Positions 60,993-64,000 of a stretch of 64,000 nucleotides of DNA are shown piece after piece. Source of the stretch: JACVRW01 sp034664085 (lineage in GTDB: Bacteria; Actinomycetota; Thermoleophilia; Solirubrobacterales; Thermoleophilaceae); assembly GCA_034664085.1 (NCBI GenBank), contig JAXDII010000035.1:1-64000 (forward strand). Direction: 5' to 3'. A model generated the notes under the pieces. The model saw nothing but the letters and a program-made list of their open reading frames with translations. It did no database searches and was not told the origin of the DNA. Position 1 is the stretch's first letter. Every line of letters starts with the position of its first letter. Made by a program: the position numbers and the translations under genes.

Positions 60993-61346
60993 TCAGTCCG
61001 CTGTCGAGAGCGCCGCGAGGGCGTCGTCGCGCGACGAGTGGATCGGGAAGACGCGGTCGAGGCCCGTGATCTCGAAGATCTTCGTGATGTTCTCGTCGGT
61101 GCAGACGAGCGCGAGCGAGCCGCCCGTTGGCCGCAGGCGCTTCACCCCCCCGACCAGCACTCCGAGCGTCGTCGAGTCGATGAAGGTCGCCTTCGACAGG
61201 TCGACCACGATCTGCTTCTTGCCCGACTCGATCAGCTCGACCATCCGCTCCTTGAACTCCGGCGCGGTGTAGAGATCCACCTCGCCACCCAGCTCGATCA
61301 CATGGGTGGCGTCGTCAATCGCCTCGTCTTCGATGTGGAAGTTCAC
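60993..61346 (-). CDS. STAS-domain anti-sigma factor antagonist
   Basis: The 117-residue protein is a single STAS domain: HVIELGGEVDLYTAPEFKERM, then VVDLSKATFIDSTTLGVLVGG with the phosphorylatable Ser of the D-S-x-x-L-G motif. It should bind an anti-sigma factor such as the RsbW-like protein at 41175 or another elsewhere. GTG 61346 has GGGAG five bases upstream. It is not coupled to its kinase in this window. Confidence 0.88.
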   Translation of the reverse strand: MNFHIEDEAIDDATHVIELGGEVDLYTAPEFKERMVELIESGKKQIVVDLSKATFIDSTTLGVLVGGVKRLRPTGGSLALVCTDENITKIFEITGLDRVFPIHSSRDDALAALSTAD

Positions 61347-61416
61347 TCTTCTCCCTGGTGTCGTCCGTTGCAGCGGGGACAACGCTGCAGGACGGAAGGG
61401 TAAGCGAGCGAGGGGC

Positions 61417-62070
61417 TCACTGCTCTGGGGGGGCGGGAGTTTGCAATTGCTCGGCTGCCTCGCGCACCTGTTTGCGGTCCTTCTTGGGCGCTAGATCGAT
61501 CGCCTTCTGCGCCGCGAGATCGGCCGTGCGCTTGTCGCCGGCCGCGGTCGCGTACTGCACGAGCAGCAGATAGGCCTGCGGATCGTTGGCGTCGGCGGCG
61601 ATCGTGCGCACCACCTCCTTGGCCTTGTCCGGCTGGTTGAGGCCACCGCGGTCGTAGACGATCAGGGCCACCCGCGCGAGGTCGGGATCGGGCTTGCCGT
61701 CGGTCGCTCGCACATAGCGCTCCCAGTACGCCGCCGCCCTGCGCAGCTCGTCCTTCGCCTCGTCGGGGATCTCCGCCGTGCCGGAGGGCGTCTGCGACGA
61801 CGCCGCCTGGTAGTTCAGCCGCACGAGCTCCGCGAGGACCGCCGGGTTGTTCGGCGATGCCGCCAGACGCTTCTCCTGGCGCTCGATGCGGTCGTCGAGC
61901 TGGCTGTTGTCCGTGGTGCCGCTGTTGTTCCCGGTGAAGGCGTCGATCAGGCCGCCGGAGACGTCGCCCCCGATGCCGAAGAACACGAGCCCGCCGCCCA
62001 TCAGCACGGCAAGCGTGAGATAGGTGGCCTGGACCGCTCGGCGGCGTCGTCCTCTGAGGTCGAAAAGCAT
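61417..62070 (-). CDS. TPR-like membrane-anchored protein
   Basis: The 217-residue protein has an N-terminal helix (YLTLAVLMGGGLVFFGIGG), an Asn/Gly/Ser linker and helical repeats resembling tetratricopeptide motifs (ERQEKRLAASPNNPAVLAELVRL and LLLVQYATAAGDKRTADLAAQKA). It is probably a periplasmic scaffold or an assembly factor. Its start lies 30 bases from the TatC stop, so it may be part of the tat operon. Confidence 0.75.
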   Translation of the reverse strand: MLFDLRGRRRRAVQATYLTLAVLMGGGLVFFGIGGDVSGGLIDAFTGNNSGTTDNSQLDDRIERQEKRLAASPNNPAVLAELVRLNYQAASSQTPSGTAEIPDEAKDELRRAAAYWERYVRATDGKPDPDLARVALIVYDRGGLNQPDKAKEVVRTIAADANDPQAYLLLVQYATAAGDKRTADLAAQKAIDLAPKKDRKQVREAAEQLQTPAPPEQ

Positions 62071-62100
62071 GCGCTGCGAAAGGCTAGTGGTTGCCCGCGC

Positions 62101-62850
62101 CTACGAGTCTTCGGGCAGCTCCGAGATCGGCCGGCCCCAGGCCGCCGCCATCAGGATGCTCAGCTCGTAGAGCGCGTAGAGCGGGATCGCCTCGAGCATC
62201 AGGGTGAGCGGGTCGAGCGTCGGCAGCAGCGAGGCGATCACGACGATCGCAACGAACGCGTAGCGACGCCCGCGGCGCAGCTTCTCGGGCGTGGTCACGC
62301 GCAGCTTGCAGGCCACGAGGACGCCGACCGGGATCTGGAACCCCAGGCCCATGGCGAGCATGAGCAGCGTCACGAACGAGTAGTAGTCGCGCGCGCGCAC
62401 CTGCGTGTTGAACTCGTCGGCGTTGAAGTTGAGGAGGAACTCCATCGCCGGCGTGAGGACGACGAAGTAGCAGAACACGACACCGGTGATGAACAGCAGC
62501 GGGATCAGCATCAGCAGCGGCAGCGCCACCCGCTTCTCCGTAGGGCTGAAGGCCGGCAGCAGGAACGCGTAGAGCTGGTAGAGGATCACCGGAAGCGCGA
62601 TCAGCAGCGCGGCGTACGCGGCGTTCGTGAGCGTCGAGTAGAACGCCTCCGCCGGGCCCAGGGTGATCGGCTCGATGCCCCTCGGCAGCGGGGCGTTGAC
62701 GATCTCGAGAACGGCGTGGTTCTGCCAGGCGGTGAGCGCCCACGCCAGGATGAACGCGATGGCGCAGACGATCAGACGGCTGCGCAGCTCGTCCAGGTGG
62801 TCGACGACCGAGAGGCGGTCATCGTGCGATATCGGCCGGATGCGCCGCAC
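62101..62850 (-). CDS. tatC: Sec-independent protein translocase TatC
   Basis: The 249-residue protein has six predicted helices and the signal-peptide-binding N-terminus DHLDELRSRLIVCAIAFI with the conserved Glu. It recognises twin-arginine signal peptides. Loop FYSTLTNAAYAALLIALPVILYQ and segment GLGFQIPVGVLVACK match the family. It lies 23 bases from tatA. Confidence 0.94.
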   Translation of the reverse strand: MRRIRPISHDDRLSVVDHLDELRSRLIVCAIAFILAWALTAWQNHAVLEIVNAPLPRGIEPITLGPAEAFYSTLTNAAYAALLIALPVILYQLYAFLLPAFSPTEKRVALPLLMLIPLLFITGVVFCYFVVLTPAMEFLLNFNADEFNTQVRARDYYSFVTLLMLAMGLGFQIPVGVLVACKLRVTTPEKLRRGRRYAFVAIVVIASLLPTLDPLTLMLEAIPLYALYELSILMAAAWGRPISELPEDS

Positions 62851-62873
62851 GCCCTACGCGGCCCCGTTCGCAG

Positions 62874-63104
62874 CTAGGGCTTGTGCTCGCTGGCCGTCGT
62901 GGTGGCCACCGGCTCGGGCTGCTCGACGCTGCCCTCGGGCAGCTCGTCCTTGTCCTTGCCAGTGACCGAATCCTTGAACTCGCGCATCCCCCGGCCCAGG
63001 GACCGCCCGAGGTCGGGCAGGCGCTTGGGGCCGAAGATGACCAGCACGATCACGAGGATGATCACGATCTCGAGAGGGCCCGGTGTCCACATGGCTCTGT
63101 ACAT
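62874..63104 (-). CDS. tatA: Twin-arginine translocase TatA/TatE
   Basis: The 76-residue protein has a single helix and the TatA FGPKRLPDLGRSLGRGMREFK motif. Its charged C-terminus is short. TatA forms the protein-conducting pore with TatC. It is 23 bases upstream of tatC. ATG 63104 is used; a downstream ATG at 63092 in frame is an alternative. Confidence 0.93.
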   Translation of the reverse strand: MYRAMWTPGPLEIVIILVIVLVIFGPKRLPDLGRSLGRGMREFKDSVTGKDKDELPEGSVEQPEPVATTTASEHKP

Positions 63105-63115
63105 GGTAGCGGTGG

Positions 63116-63682
63116 CTACTTGTCGAAGTTCAAATAGAAGCGGCTGGGCGTCGGCTCTGCCTGGCCCTGGTACTTCGAACCCGTCTCGCGGGACCCATAC
63201 GGCCGGTCCACCGGCCCGTCCATGCGCATGAACGAGATCTGCCCGATCGGCATGCCCTCGTAGATGGTGATCGGGAGGTTCGCGACGTTGGAGAGCTCGA
63301 GCGTGAGGTTGCCCGAGAAGCCCGCGTCGACGAAGCCGGCGGTCGAGTGGATCAGCAGACCGAGCCGACCGAGGCTCGACTTGCCCTCCAGGCGCGCGAC
63401 CAGGTCGTCGGGCAGCGACACGCGCTCGAGCGTCTGCCCGAGCACGAACTCGCCGGGGTGCAGGATGAAGGGCTCGCCGTCGTGCACCTCGACCAGCTCG
63501 GTGAGGTCGGGCATCGGCTGGCGCACGTCGATGTACGGATAGCGGGCGTTGTGGAACACGCGAAAGCGCGAGTCGACCCGAAGGTCGATGCTCGACGGCT
63601 GGACCAGGCTTTCGTCGAACGGATCGATGACGACGCGCCCCGCCTCGATCTCCAACCGGATCGTCCTGTCGCTCAGAACCAC
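63116..63682 (-). CDS. dcd: dCTP deaminase
   Basis: The 188-residue enzyme converts dCTP to dUTP in dTMP supply, and some actinobacterial members also hydrolyse dUTP to dUMP. Seen are GKSSLGRLGLLIHSTAGFVDAG with the catalytic Glu position near TLELSN, SIDLRVDSRFRVFHN, and FILHPGEFVLGQTLE. GTG 63682 gives the normal family length. Confidence 0.92.
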   Translation of the reverse strand: MVLSDRTIRLEIEAGRVVIDPFDESLVQPSSIDLRVDSRFRVFHNARYPYIDVRQPMPDLTELVEVHDGEPFILHPGEFVLGQTLERVSLPDDLVARLEGKSSLGRLGLLIHSTAGFVDAGFSGNLTLELSNVANLPITIYEGMPIGQISFMRMDGPVDRPYGSRETGSKYQGQAEPTPSRFYLNFDK

Positions 63683-63760
63683 GAGGTCGCCGAGTCTATG
63701 TGCTCGGACTTCAGGTTCGTCGCGAGCGTGCCGATACGGGGTCCAGAGGCGATGAGGAAG

Positions 63761-64000
63761 ATGGAAAGCCACGACGAACAGACCCACTACGTGAAGCGCG
63801 TGGTTCTCCCCAGCGGGAAGACGATCGAGGTCGTCTACTTCCGGGATCCGGGCCCCGGGGCGCATGCCACGGAGGCTCCGGCTGGAGCCGTCCCTCACAC
63901 CGACGATCCGCCCGCCGAGCCCCATCAGACGCTCCACGTCTGCGCGGAGTGCTCCTCGGACCTGGTGTATCCGGTCCAATGGGATGAGTCGGGCGCGGAG
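63761..64000 (+). CDS. Zinc-motif protein of unknown function (partial, runs off window)
   Basis: From ATG 63761 an open frame of 80 codons runs to the window end with no stop. It has THYVKRVVLPSGKTIEVVYF near the start, a Pro/Ala linker and HVCAECSSDLVYPVQWDE, where C-x2-C suggests a zinc ribbon. I recall this pattern from actinobacterial hypothetical proteins. An in-frame ATG at 63752 is also possible. Divergent from dcd. Confidence 0.65.
   Translation, partial: MESHDEQTHYVKRVVLPSGKTIEVVYFRDPGPGAHATEAPAGAVPHTDDPPAEPHQTLHVCAECSSDLVYPVQWDESGAE

Overview
The window is about 70% GC with short operons, many GTG starts and constant ATGA/GTGA stop-start overlaps. The gene orders rpsF-ssb-rpsR-rplI-dnaB, OmpR-type regulator/kinase/HtrA and tatA-tatC, plus a zinc-type S18, point to an Actinomycetota chromosome. 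Trehalose genes, actinobacterial PIG-V-like proteins and an IstB/DnaC-like ATPase beside dnaB make Thermoleophilia/Solirubrobacterales my best guess. That placement is inference; no rRNA is present.

Left edge (1-3860): a TetR gene runs off the window, with a 13-bp palindrome over its start codon. Next comes the 3' half only of a tRNA-Arg(CCT), whose last base touches the stop codon of a SulP anion transporter; it looks like an attachment-site scar. A ferritin-like protein and a nucleotidyltransferase-fold protein follow.

Region 3862-22643 is the most unusual part: two long minus-strand operons that look catabolic. The distal operon (12759 to 3862) holds a nitrilase-family amidohydrolase, an aldehyde dehydrogenase, an APC permease, a metallophosphoesterase, a luciferase-like flavin monooxygenase, a DUF1989 protein, a Rieske oxygenase and an amidohydrolase. 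A divergent GntR/FCD regulator precedes it. The proximal operon (22643 to 13638) holds a lipoprotein-dependent ABC importer with two permeases, a maleate-isomerase-fold protein without the family cysteines, a second luciferase-like monooxygenase, an alpha/beta hydrolase, a RidA-like protein, a second aldehyde dehydrogenase and a TetR repressor. It starts at a TTGACA-18-TAATGT promoter with a palindrome at the expected transcription start. The set resembles an uptake and ring-opening pathway for a nitrogen-containing, probably heterocyclic, compound. It is Rut-like in logic but not in gene content.

Region 22.8-41.2 kb is mixed housekeeping: two PIG-V-like glycosyltransferases, a GGDEF-EAL protein, NudC, PyrE, an L,D-transpeptidase, a CPBP protease, a HAD hydrolase, an MscS channel, a class A penicillin-binding protein, ThiL, a degenerate M28-like membrane protein, and a response regulator/histidine kinase/HtrA operon.

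Region 41.2-50.4 kb has a degenerate anti-sigma-factor-like ATPase, two trehalose enzymes (TreT and OtsA-like) and the rpsF-ssb-rpsR-rplI-dnaB-loader-purA series.

Region 50.4-56.7 kb has an RDD membrane protein and a minus-strand nucleotide-sugar cluster (2-epimerase, 6-dehydrogenase, Gfo/Idh/MocA oxidoreductase, hexapeptide acetyltransferase). This resembles the UDP-diacetamido-uronate pathway without its aminotransferase. A PabC-like class IV aminotransferase follows.

Region 56.8-64 kb has a GntR regulator with an E1 alpha/beta dehydrogenase pair, a CBS protein, two SnoaL-like proteins, tRNA-Lys(CTT), a STAS anti-sigma antagonist, a TPR-like protein, TatC/TatA, dCTP deaminase and a zinc-motif protein cut by the right edge.
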